Assembly (NCBI RefSeq): GCF_037975245.1
Contig: NC_092577.1
Span: 27,275,398-27,339,397, forward strand
Length of the DNA: 64,000 bases
Reading direction: 5' to 3'
Source: Apostichopus japonicus
Taxonomy: Eukaryota > Echinodermata > Holothuroidea > Aspidochirotida > Stichopodidae
Under the pieces are notes generated by a model. The model made no database searches. It was not told the DNA's origin and was given only the letters and a program-made list of their open reading frames with translations. Position 1 is the stretch's first letter, and every line of letters begins with the position of its first letter. A program made the position numbers and the translations under genes. Below, one piece after another: positions 46,742 to 58,000 of this stretch.

Positions 46742-47786
46742 CAAGGGCGGCGGAACCGGGGGGGCACAGGGGGCACGTGCCCCCCACTTTTCCTCAGGTT
46801 AAAAATGTGCCCTTTTTCTAAATAAAAATTTCTAAATAAAAAATGAGTTTACAAAGCGAAACCCACGTCGAATGAAATATTTCGGGAAGTTTTAAATGTT
46901 TACTACCATAGGCGTAGGAGCCCAATTTGATTGGGGGGGGGGGGGGCTGTAACGACTTGCCCGAAAAATATGACCAAAATTTTTCGCGCAACATGTTAAT
47001 GTGCATATCATATAGGCATGCGTCGGTTATTACATCGCATGCCAATAACATACAATCATTTGCCATGTTATTACCCTTCCATATTGGTTATCATTATTGG
47101 GAAAGTCGTTACAATAATAATGTTGAGAATAATATCAGTTTAACCATTAAAAAACACATAGCAAATTATTTTTCCTTCAGTAGGTGCCCGAAAAATTCTC
47201 AGCATATTGCCCGAATTTTCACAAAAATTTTGGGATGGGGGGCTGCATCCCCCCTCCCGCCTCCTACGCCTATGTTTACTACCACAAGGCTTCTAACATT
47301 CTGGTGAGTGCCATTATGCATATTAAATTTGCCAAAAAAATCCTAATGCATTTCCAAAATGCATTGCTGTATTACATTGTGACTTTGTAATAAGCAGAAG
47401 CCATTTATAGCCTACTATGAATAATGAGTTTAGTTTTAATATCCCATAACCTACCCCATCCTTTCGTATTTTGACATATTTCATTTGCTTTCATGCATGT
47501 ATCGATCGCGTGTGCAGGGACTTTGACTTTATAATGATTTCACCTCATTTTGTCTCAAAAGAAAACTTGTTTCCCAATTTGCACATTAGATATTGCAGTG
47601 CTAGTATGCATTGTTTCCTTGAGGGGGGGGGGGGGCGTTGATGGAGTGATGTAAATAACATAATACAATAAGAGTTATAAAGGGTACTAAATATCAGGCT
47701 GCATCAGTCCAATCGAATTTCTGCAAAGTGCCCTTCGACGTTGGTGCCCCCCCCCCCCCAGATTAAAAGTGCTTCCGCCGCCCTTG
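46742..47786. mobile_element. hAT-like element of family A, copy 2, with nested element
   Basis: The ends CAAGGGCGGCGGAACC and GCTTCCGCCGCCCTTG are inverted repeats, flanked by a perfect 8-bp duplication GTCTAAAG at 46734-46741 and 47787-47794. The first about 90 bp and the last about 250 bp match 1495-2143. The interior differs: it holds another inserted element at 46907-47274 and lacks the shared module. No transposase. Confidence 0.93.
46907..47274. mobile_element. Nested hAT-like element D
   Basis: The ends CATAGGCGTAGGAGCC and CCTCCTACGCCTATG are inverted repeats, flanked by a perfect 8-bp duplication TTTACTAC at 46899-46906 and 47275-47282. 368 bp, non-coding, with long G and C runs next to the ends. 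Confidence 0.93.
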
Positions 47787-47999
47787 GTCTAAAGAGTTCA
47801 AAGGTTGAACCTGCCCATTGAAAATATCTGTGTAATGTGTCTTAGGTGCATGGTAATGCTATGTTAGGTATTCACTACGACTATTCACTGACAACAGCAT
47901 ACGTTTGGGAATAATTATTTCTGCATTACAGCTACATTTCAGATTGCCAGACAAAATACCATATTATAAGTTTTAGGCGTTAGTTCGCCTTTTGTTGAT

Positions 48000-48256
48000 A
48001 TAGGGCCAATGAAGCCTACAGTCAACTATTCTTGCTTTATAAAGACGGTTTATTTGAAAAGATCGCACTGCGTTTATGGTAGGCGAGAAATGAAGCTAAA
48101 AAAGAGCCGTACATTCACGATGATGCATAAATGTAGGCATGAAAATATTCTTATCCCTGGCATTTGGTGGTGGTGGGGGGGGGGGATATGGTGTATTACA
48201 TCCCCTCCACCCATTTTCATGGGGGGGATATATCCCCCCAAGGATCGCCGCCCATG
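48000..48256. mobile_element. Truncated copy of element C
   Basis: Closely matches the right half of element C (28940-29200 and 40294-40553) and stops exactly at its terminal GGATCGCCGCCCATG, without the outer element B sequence. The left part is missing. Confidence 0.85.
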
Positions 48257-48770
48257 TGTATGTGCATATGTATGTGTGTTTGTTTGTAAGTGTATTCATA
48301 TTCATGGTCAATCATTAGTTGTCAAAACATGAACCACACTCTGAGAACACCCAATTATCTGATATCTGTATAACATTTAATCTTGCTTAGGAAAATAGAG
48401 AGCTTTCACCTTTTGATGGGCAACCTGCTGTTCTGCTGTGGCCGGAGGACTTCTAAGACCTGTTTTAATCAGTGTGTTGATGTAAGGCCTACACAGAAAA
48501 ATACAGCCCATGATGGTCGCAGAGTGTTCCTAATAGAATTATTGTTTGCATAGTAAAGCAAAAAAGAAAGTTTGATGTCCATCCTAAAGCTATTGCTGGT
48601 GTTATGTTATCCTACTAAATGTACTCAACTCCATAAAATCTCTTTGAAGCAATTTCAACCAGATGTCCGCCTCATTCGTAAACTTGTCATTTGTCTCATC
48701 TTGACATAAATGTTTTATGAAGCTATCAATGTTCTATATTTTTTGCATTTACAGATGATCTAATTTTAGA

Positions 48771-49073
48771 CAAGGGCGTAGGAACCGGGGAGCTGGGGGG
48801 CGCCAGCCCCCAGTGAAAAATATGGGGGGGGCGGAAGTATCATTCCTACCCCCCGCTTCGCATGTCAGAAAACCCCTTTTTCATTTCCAAATGAGAAAAA
48901 ATCTCATTTGGAGCACCAAATTGCATCTACGGCCAGGTGAAAATGCAAAATTATTTACAAAATGGAGTGGGTGTTGATGTGTTCTATATTGCACCAAATT
49001 TTAGACCCCTCCCCCAGGCCGGCCATCAGTCTTCAGCCCCCCCCCCACTCAAAAGTACCTTCCTACACCACTG
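48771..49073. mobile_element. hAT-like MITE E with 8-bp target duplication
   Basis: The left end CAAGGGCGTAGGAACCGGGG and right end TTCCTACACCACTG are imperfect inverted repeats. Perfect direct repeat ATTTTAGA lies at 48763-48770 and 49074-49081. 303 bp, non-coding, with an internal AAATGAGA...TCTCATTT palindrome. Confidence 0.88.
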
Positions 49074-49081
49074 ATTTTAGA

Positions 49082-50205
49082 ATCCAGGTGCTGCATTCCT
49101 TATAGAACACACTTGTAGGTGGAGCTTACTTTGAGAATTCTTACTTCCATACGATTGGCTCTTTGTACTCATTAATAAGATGTAGATATCATACCATAAT
49201 AGTAATATATCTCCAGATGCAAGAAATTTGCAGATCATCCACATTTGGTCATATCCAAATTGTTATCATAATCAAAATATTTCACACTGACTACCAGACA
49301 TTCATTTCAACTGTGATTGAACTATCACATGATAATTCCAAATTAATTAGATATGAGAGAACAAATTATGATCAAATAAGTGACAAATTAAACTCTCAAA
49401 CTTCTACATTTATTAGAAAAGAGTTATCTGAGAAAAGCAAACAATCTTGCACGGAAACTTCATCAGATGTGAGCATGTGAAATTTGGTAAAGGAAGCTGT
49501 TGTGAAACTTAAGTGCATGCATGGCATTTTGGATTGATCAAAGAGGAACTGTGCCACTGTGTAGAACTACAAACCATCTGTGAAAGCTACTACAATCAGC
49601 ATAGATATTCCCTAAAATATCAACAGGTATTATGTGACAAACTTTGTTCAGAAAAAGATGACAAGAAAACAACAAATTTCTTTTGTAGCATCTGTAGTAA
49701 ATAACACAGAGATATCAAGACATAAATTATGGGCAAACAGAACTCAGGGTCAGAAGGGGAGAAGATGTAAGTTACTTTTGAATGTACTGAGTTATTGAAA
49801 TAATTTTATCTGGAAAGGTCACCCATTTCTGAGGGTGCACACCAACACTATCTGATGTACTCACTAAGGTGGTGTATTATAGAGTAGTATGGAGCTTGGC
49901 TTTTGGAGATTTCATGTAACAAGTTTATTAGACTATGTTGACCTCAAATTTAAAAACAATAAGGAGGTTCTTCTTATTAACTGAATCCACATGCAAAGTA
50001 TGAAGTTGACCTGATTCTTGGTTTTACAAGATTTACAAGATTTTTGGACTTTGACCCCAGTGAGCTGAGAATACCTCTGAACTCAATGACAAACATGAAT
50101 ACTTCACAACTAGTTGGACCAACTTATCAAGTAACAGTTTACAAGAATTCAGATTTTGACATCTGGTAACCTTACAGGAGAACCAGTTTACATGCTAACA
50201 CAATC
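49082..50205. other. AT-rich sequence with two short open stretches, no gene assigned
   Basis: Open frames at 49163-49480 and 49513-49704 (+) are AT-rich and match nothing I know. At about 49930-50190 highly diverged AGGTCA-repeat units are visible (TTGACCTCAAAT, GACTTTGACCCC). Confidence 0.3.
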
Positions 50206-50209
50206 ATGA

Positions 50210-50568
50210 CTGCTCACATATAAAGCCCTGCATGGATTAGCACCAGAATAGTGAGAATACATGAGTAGCATGATCAGTCGGATTACCACCACCCGCTCTC
50301 TCCGATCCTCAAATCAGCTACTGCTCCATGTACCTAAGTGGAAGCTGAAGTCATTTGGTCAACGATTGTTTTCTAATGCCACTCCTACTCTTTGGAACTC
50401 ACTTCCACTGCACATCGAGTCGGCAACCAACGTTAACATTTTCAAAAACAGACTCAAAACTTATCTAATTTGACTGCCTTCCCTGAGCACTAGCACCACT
50501 GAGCATTGGTTTTCCTCTAGATATTGGCGCTATATAAATTTGCATTTATTATGATTATTATCATTATA
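50210..50568 (+). mobile_element. 3' end of a CR1/L2-like LINE (reverse transcriptase C-terminus)
   Basis: Frame from 50210 reads LLTYKALHGLAPE, two stops, EYMSSMISRITTTRSLRSSN and QLLLHVPKWKLKSFGQRLFS, then NATPTLWNSLPLHIESA and FKNRLKTYLI, stop at 50473. This is the conserved C-terminal tail of non-LTR retrotransposon ORF2 (the 'TYKALHGLAP', 'RSLRSSNQ', 'APTLWNSLP', 'FK..LKT.LF' series). The 3' UTR ends in GGCGCTATATAAATTTGC and ATTATTAT-type repeats. Stops and 5' truncation make it inactive. Confidence 0.87.
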
Positions 50569-52093
50569 GGATGTTGTCATGGAAACCAAGGCTAGAGATG
50601 TCTATCAGTTTCACTGCAGATTTAATGCATCCATGGGAGCTTGTCTGTTGTTCCGCTCAAATATAAAAAGTTAACATATTTGGTTTTTCTTCTGATCTAC
50701 ATTTAGTTCTAGAACAATGAGACTTGAGGCGAAGATATTAATTTTCTAGACTAGAGGGAATTGTTTACTTGGATAATTTCTTGGTGGCACTCATGATTTG
50801 CTCTTTGGAGCTAATTAAGTCCAGTAATTAATTCTACCAATGAAAAGAAAGGAGATCTTAATTATCACTAGAATAAGAATGATCTCATCATGAAAATTGA
50901 CTTAAGTCACTGCTATTTTAATCTCCATACTTACTTCACCATTTATTGACCTTTTTTCTAACAAAAGTACTCAAACTAATAAGAGAGACAAAGAATGAAT
51001 CACCGTGAACTTTTCATGCTTTATTTGGACTGGCAAATTGACAATGTGTAGGCTTCGTAACCCTACCTAGAAACCAACCCCAAGGCCAGGCAAGATCCGA
51101 GATTCATAGCTTCTACCCGAAAATACTGGGAACCCATCCTGCAATCGCAACAACAGGGAAAGGTTTTGAAGTATATGAATGCTTTTCATCAGAATTTAAA
51201 TTGTTTCTTGTTGTAGTTGAAACTGCAAACCTGTCACATGAAACGGATTGACCTCATTCGGAAGTTCTAGCGTATTGTACTAAGTGTTTTATGTGAATAC
51301 GTGATAACGCAATTTGAATGACAAACTAAAGTGGTGGCGCTCTTCATGTTCTGTTATCAGGCAGAGTACGATAGGTCGCTATCAAGCTTGAGTAAAAAAG
51401 AGTAAATAAAAATAAATTAATAAAATATAAATACATTAAAAAATAAAATAAATAATTGTTTGAATCTATTTGTTAAATTATCGGATTTGAGACTAATTTT
51501 TTGTTATATGCGAGACACATGGGCATAACGATAGGCGGAACTGTAAATAGGTTTAGCAGTTTATCATGCACTGCATGGGATGACACTGTGTGGAGCATAT
51601 AGGGAAGGCTAATACAAATTTGTTAAGGTCAAGTTACCAGAGGGAATAGATTATTTGTCCTACTTTAAACAAGTTATGGGTAATACAGATTATGGGTTGT
51701 ACCTTTATTTCATAATACATCTTTAATACTCTGGTACTATCATGTCTGTTATATTATAGTTAGGTTTAGCTTACAAATAGACTTGCACTGTTTAAGTGTT
51801 ATTATGTGTAACGACACATCTGATGGCCGTGATGACTATTAAGTCCGGGAAGATCTGGGAATGTTGTTGACAAATATGTTCAAACCTTTATAAATCACAA
51901 ATTTGAAGGGCCCAGATATTTTAGGATTATATACATGGGTACGGTTTGGCCAAGGTGCGATTGGTCTACGTGTGCAGTGACAACATGCCCTTCACTTGTT
52001 TTATACTTGGGTCAAAGTCCCTTCTACGTAACATCAATCAACAGGCGGCAAGTTTGCTCACAGCCAGAGCTGCGGAGAATGAATGCTATGATA
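50569..52093. other. Downstream flank of TSEN2, including its probable 3' UTR
   Basis: No independent gene recognised. For TSEN2, read on the - strand, the complement of AATAAA occurs at 51712-51717, about 380 bp past the stop, and is a candidate polyadenylation signal. The open frames at 51935-52330 (+) lie opposite the TSEN2 terminal exon and are shadows. Confidence 0.4.
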
Positions 52094-55000
52094 TCAGGGA
52101 GGATAGTCTTCTTTCCATTCTCTTTCTCTTGTTGGTCTCCATCTCTTCATGCAGATTTCATGAACTTTCAGATGAGGTATACAAGCTGGACTCTTGAGAT
52201 GCAGCTCTGTGAATTCTTCTGGGTAAGTGACATAACACAGAATAATATCCTACAAAGAAACAAAGCACATACAATCATCAATTTTGTTCACCTTCATTGG
52301 ATGTCCAAAAATCATACAAATCAAATGTGAGGGTACATCTGGTTAAAACCAAAGCTCAATCAAATTAACCAGAGTGGTTACTTGCCTTGAAAGTATATGC
52401 AAAACAAGCTTTCAAATAATGACTTATTTCTGGTATATTGAAAAAAAATATGCCTCGTAGTATGTTATGATCAAGCCTCAAGGAACTGCTACTTGGGAAC
52501 TAACTCAAAACTTCTTCTAAATCATCTTTTGGTGAAGGATTATAAACACAAAACTGTCAACAAGATCATTATCAGTGAAATGAATTGCTCTAAAAGGAAC
52601 CAGTTTACTCCCTAGAGATCATAGCAGTTTTGTCAAATTTGTCAGAATTGGCTAACACATGAAGTCTGCCACCAGAATGGACATCCAATTTCTATCAGTA
52701 AGAAAATATTGTGAAAATTTTGGTCACTACATCTATGGATGATCAGGTATTGGTTAACCGGTTGTTACAGTCAAAGTGGTGAAAAATGATACTGACTTCA
52801 GCTTACTGCCTGTATTTATTGGTCAATAGGAAACCATCTTTTAATGGTACTTTGCAGATAATCTATGACTTCTTTGTTAGCTGAAAGTAGCAATGACATC
52901 TTACAGCTGTTATGTACAGTGATATGGTACGGTGAGAGGGAAATACTACTGAAAGCAGATGTTTACAAGTACAATTAAGTCTAGATTTCATATGCATGTT
53001 ATTCACTAACCACTGTGTCCTTTCACATACTGGAGTGCTGAAACTAAGACTGATATCTTATCATTATCTGAAGATGTCCGTTAATCAGAAGAAGGATTGA
53101 GTCATTTTTAGGAAAATTTAAATGACCCTCTATGCATTCCCCCCACCCCCCCCTACTACCAAGTGCTAAAAGTTGCCAGCACTGATCAACATTAGGTGCA
53201 GTACACATGATGAACATGAATCTCCAAAAGGTATCAAAAATATTTACCACTGTGAACCCTTAAACCCTTCGTGTAAAATATGACTGTTAATTAGTGCTGA
53301 TAGTCGCTTCATTTTTTTGTAGTCGATTAATAGCATAGCGCTTCTCGTGATTACTCGGTTACAGTTATGACGTCATCACTGTCATTTTTACATTGCAGAA
53401 ATACAGTCAAAATAACACTTCTCCATGGTGTCTTTCTTTGTTCTTTCATATTCTTGTGTCTTAACGTGTGGTGTCTTAATCATGTCAAAACATCTACCAA
53501 ACAAATACTGTGAACAACTTTCAATCTACAACATTTCTTAAAATCCTTCATAGTAAATCAAAAACTTTCAAATGAATCTATGAGGCTACTACAACTACTA
53601 GCACTAATAAAAACAAAAGTGCAAACAATGAATATATGTAACACCTTGTAGCGGTGTGATGATTAGTATGCCTACCTATGGCAAGTAACCAAAAACTTAC
53701 ATCATATTTTGTTGTCAAATCATGAAACTTTAGACATTGATTCAGAATTACTTAACAAAAATGATTACCTACCTTGGCAGCATTTTCAATTATTCTGGAG
53801 AATCCTGTAAAATTATACCAGGATGCCAAGGCTGAAGTCATCTCAGACCCTTCCTCAACAAGATGAGCAAGAACAGCAAAGCTGGAATGATAGAAGCTTG
53901 GTCCTTTCTTGTAAACAACTGAGAATTTAAGGAAGAGATACAGGACGTGTATTTTCAGCATGAGTTGCATGACAATCAAATTTTGTCTCTTATAAACCAG
54001 CAGGTTTCTTAAAAGTTCATTTACCCAAACTGCTTCAATCCTCCCCTGTGTGCCAATGATCAATGATAACATATTTCTAAGCTTTGTAAAGCTTCCTGGT
54101 AGTTGTTTTCAAACTATCTTAAAGAGATAATCATATAATTACCAAAATCACAGCCATACTTGATGCCACATCTCGGTACCCATCCTTTACTCCTATAATA
54201 ATGATAGCAGGCATATGTAGCGGGGAATCTTGGCTTCAGGACGAGAAACTCCTTCCAAATGTCTACCAAATTCATCGGGGTCTCCTGAGAAGATAAAATA
54301 CATGACAGTCCATCAGATTCTAACAGAAGATTATCCAATGTCCACAAACTGAATGTGGCAGCAGTGGCGGAGCGTCCATACAGTCAGGGGGGCGGATGCC
54401 CCCCCTGGCGGACTCAGATGGACTGCTGGCGCCCTTTTCAGCTTTTTCTTATTTGCGATTATTGACTTTTTTATTGCGCTCTCATCTACCTATTGACATT
54501 TGTCACATTTTGTTGGCGATGACACCTATTTATTCTTCGTTTATCTACCAATTAGCAAGGCCCGGAAAGGGTCATTTCCGGTGATCTAGGGAGTATCTTT
54601 ACTCAAAAAATTTCTGTACGCTCCGCGCCAACCCGTGCTGGAGCTCCGCTTAGATAGTGTGGAAAGCGCCCCTAGAGACTATTCTCGCCCCCCTGACCAA
54701 TACCCCTAGCTCCGCCACTGTGTGGCAGCAAGTACTCCTCAACATCAGGTCAACTCACCTTACTTAGTGGTGGGTATAAGCATCAAATCATTCTACTTCC
54801 TTCGAAGCAATGGTGGTCGTTTCTCACTTTGCTTAAATTGTGGGTATTTATCCAATCATACCAACCATCATACTTGATACAGTTTAATATTGCTTGGGTT
54901 TTTAATACTGATAAAGACCTCACAAACTGTTCAAATTTCTTTCCATTCCTATCTCTGATTTTGAGGTTGCATCACATACAAGCATCATTTAAAGGGTGTG

Positions 55001-58000
55001 AAGACTAGTGCAAAAAGAAATGTCTCATGCCGGTAATCTGACCTAGTTTCGAATGGGGTGTACCAGAAGTGTTAGACACCACCATCGATCCCAGAAAATA
55101 CACACACACAACTTGCTACCGTCGGTAATTAGACACTAGTGTACAGTCAGTACATACAGCTGCGGTCAATACCCACAGCACAGTGTACAAACCATACAGC
55201 GATGGACATCTCAGGTCCAGCTAAAGATAACAAGGTATCACGTTTCATTACTGCACTGTCTGCATTTTGTAGCGACACGAACAAAACGTCACTTGCAAGC
55301 AACAGAAAGTTAACTTTTTCAGATGGCCGCACACGGTTTGGGGAGAGTCTTCAATGCCTTTAAGTATTGGACATCTTCTGTGTCTTTATATCATACACAT
55401 GTATACAGAGGAGAGCAATATGACTTGTGCTGAAACTGATATTAACCTTCCTTTTGTCAACAATAGGGAGATTCACCCTGAGGCAAAAACAAGACAATCA
55501 GATAGAAAACATTTACTGATTTTTGCCACATTTCTTTTGATTGACTACATGTTGTTGACAGTAAGCTCCTTGCACCAATGTGGATTTACATATCAACTTG
55601 TAAAACTTGTAATCAAGCATTATTTTATAAATAATATTCTTTATCAGGTTTCAGACTTTCATACGGTCTGTTGATCTCAAATGGTGTTTGACCACCACAT
55701 AAAACAACAGGGTTTTTTCTTCCTAGGATACAAAGAATGAAGTTCATCCGAGTCTTGACATCAGATTCATAGACCAAATGACCTTTCACTTCCACAAAAT
55801 GCACAAGGTTTTATGTCTTTACTGAAGTGCATCTATAAGGTATGACAATTCATCCACGCTTTACTTTTGGACTATTTTGTGTTAAAAGTGTTGCATACTT
55901 TGACCCATGTTGACCAGAAATGACCTTTGATGTAAATATACAATAATACACATCTTGCAATAACTATGATGAATACATCAATAAAAGCAATCCCCCATGG
56001 CTTACTGTGAAGAAACTATCTTGCAACATTGACCTATGCTGACCTCAAATGACCTTGACCTCTACCAACTTTGATAAGCTTTTTGTACTTATCAAGTTGG
56101 ATCTACAGACCAAAGAGATGTTCAACATATCTGCACTTGAGATATCCTGTTTACAAGGGGTGATTCAGTTAGATCATGACATCATTAGATGCGATATTGA
56201 CTGAAAGTACTACATACTTAAAGGGTGTGAAGACTCACGCAAAAAGAAACGTCTCATGCCGGTAATCTGACCTAGTTTCGAATGAGGTGTAACAGAAGTG
56301 TTAGACAACACCATCGATCCCAGAAAATATGCACACAGCTTGCTACCTTCGGTAATTAGACACTATTGTACAGTCAGTACATACAGCTGTGGTCAATACC
56401 CACAGCACAGTGTACAAATGATACAGCAATGGACATCTCAGGTCCAGCTAAAGATAACAAGGTATCACGTTTCATTACTGTCTGCATTTTGTATCGACAT
56501 GAAGAAAACTTCACTTGCAAGCAACAGAAAATTAACTTTTTCAGAGCACGGCATGCGGTTTGGGGCAAGTCTTCACTGCCATTAAGACTTTGTCATCAAC
56601 ATGTCACTACACTTCCACTTTATGTTATTCATTTTCCAAGAGGTTTGGTCAGTAGAACGCTTCAACTGAAACAACTAGATTGAAGTCAAACAGGTTTTAA
56701 TTGGAGAATTTAATTGGAATTTTTATACTTTGCACCAGTGCCTCCACAATAGTAACACTGGCTTTCCATGAACAGTATAATTACCTCTGCAGTTGTCGTT
56801 GATGGTTTCAACAAAGTCAAACAGCCCAGACCATATGAGAGAAAAAAAGACTGCAAAAATAATCATAATAAAAGAAATCATTTTAATGTTAACAAAAAAT
56901 TGGGAATTTAATGGCTCCTGATTACTTTTGAGCTCTGTTGAGAAATGAATGAATGCAAACTATAGCTCAAAGTTGGTAAACCAGTGTAACAAACTTCATT
57001 TTCTTTTCCAGAACCAGTTCTGTTTTGTAAATCTCATTTACATACACCAGCCATCAGCCGGATTGACTGAAACAATCTTCGTCCAGTTAGTTTACACAAT
57101 CAGTTTAGCCAAATGTTAGCAACCAATGGCTATGAGTGGTCACTGTGGTGGGGGGTTGATGTTATGTATGAAACCTTGGAAGTGAAACTAGATGACATAA
57201 ACCAGAGTACTTAGCACAGAAACAAGCTATGTAGGCAAAGATGAATACTTGGATTCCTGTGAGCTACAAGTTGAACTTCCTGTAACTTCCACTTCTTGAA
57301 ATATTGTGGGAACAATGTTTTCAGGCATGCTGACCTCAAATGACCTTTGACCAAAGGGGAACTTACATACCAAATATAAAATGTACCACAGTTATCTTAC
57401 TGAAGTTAGAGTGTTTACGAGCAAGTGTTACATACACTGACTTACGCCATCACCATCTAAAAGATGCCTTCAGCAAAAAAAAAATCAAACATTATTGTTT
57501 TTAAATATTTAAAATCTGTGAGACTATGATTCAATTTTGCTGCATATAACATACATGACCACTCTGGTAATGTTCATTTTAGATCACAAATATTGTGTAG
57601 TAAGAGCTGCTAGCACACTTGGTATTGCTAGCTAACCAGCAGTGTATGATATTAGCCAGGAGTGTATGATATTAACCAGCAGTGTATGATATTAGCCAGT
57701 AGTGTGTGATATCTTTACAGCATTAACTCAATGGACACTTCTGTCCAACATTAGAGACTTACTGTTTAGAGCTGAGGAGTATGAACATCCTGCTTACCTC
57801 TGCCAAACAGAATGACATCACTGGTCAGATAAGTTTTGCTTGTTTAAAAACGATACACACCAGAGTTCAAACAATGTTCCATAGAAATATATATTACTGG
57901 AAACAAGATTCTTCTCAGGCTTTAACAAACACTTAAATACCACAGATATTCACCTCTTCATAGCTCAGCTGCAGAAACTCCTGGACAGGATATGGATCAG

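Noticed and set aside
52435-52620. Open - strand stretch with YNPSPKDDLEEVLS as a candidate TSEN2 terminal exon
   Set aside because: Its acceptor is poor and the peptide does not match the family; exon 52249-52094 fits phase and conserved pattern much better.
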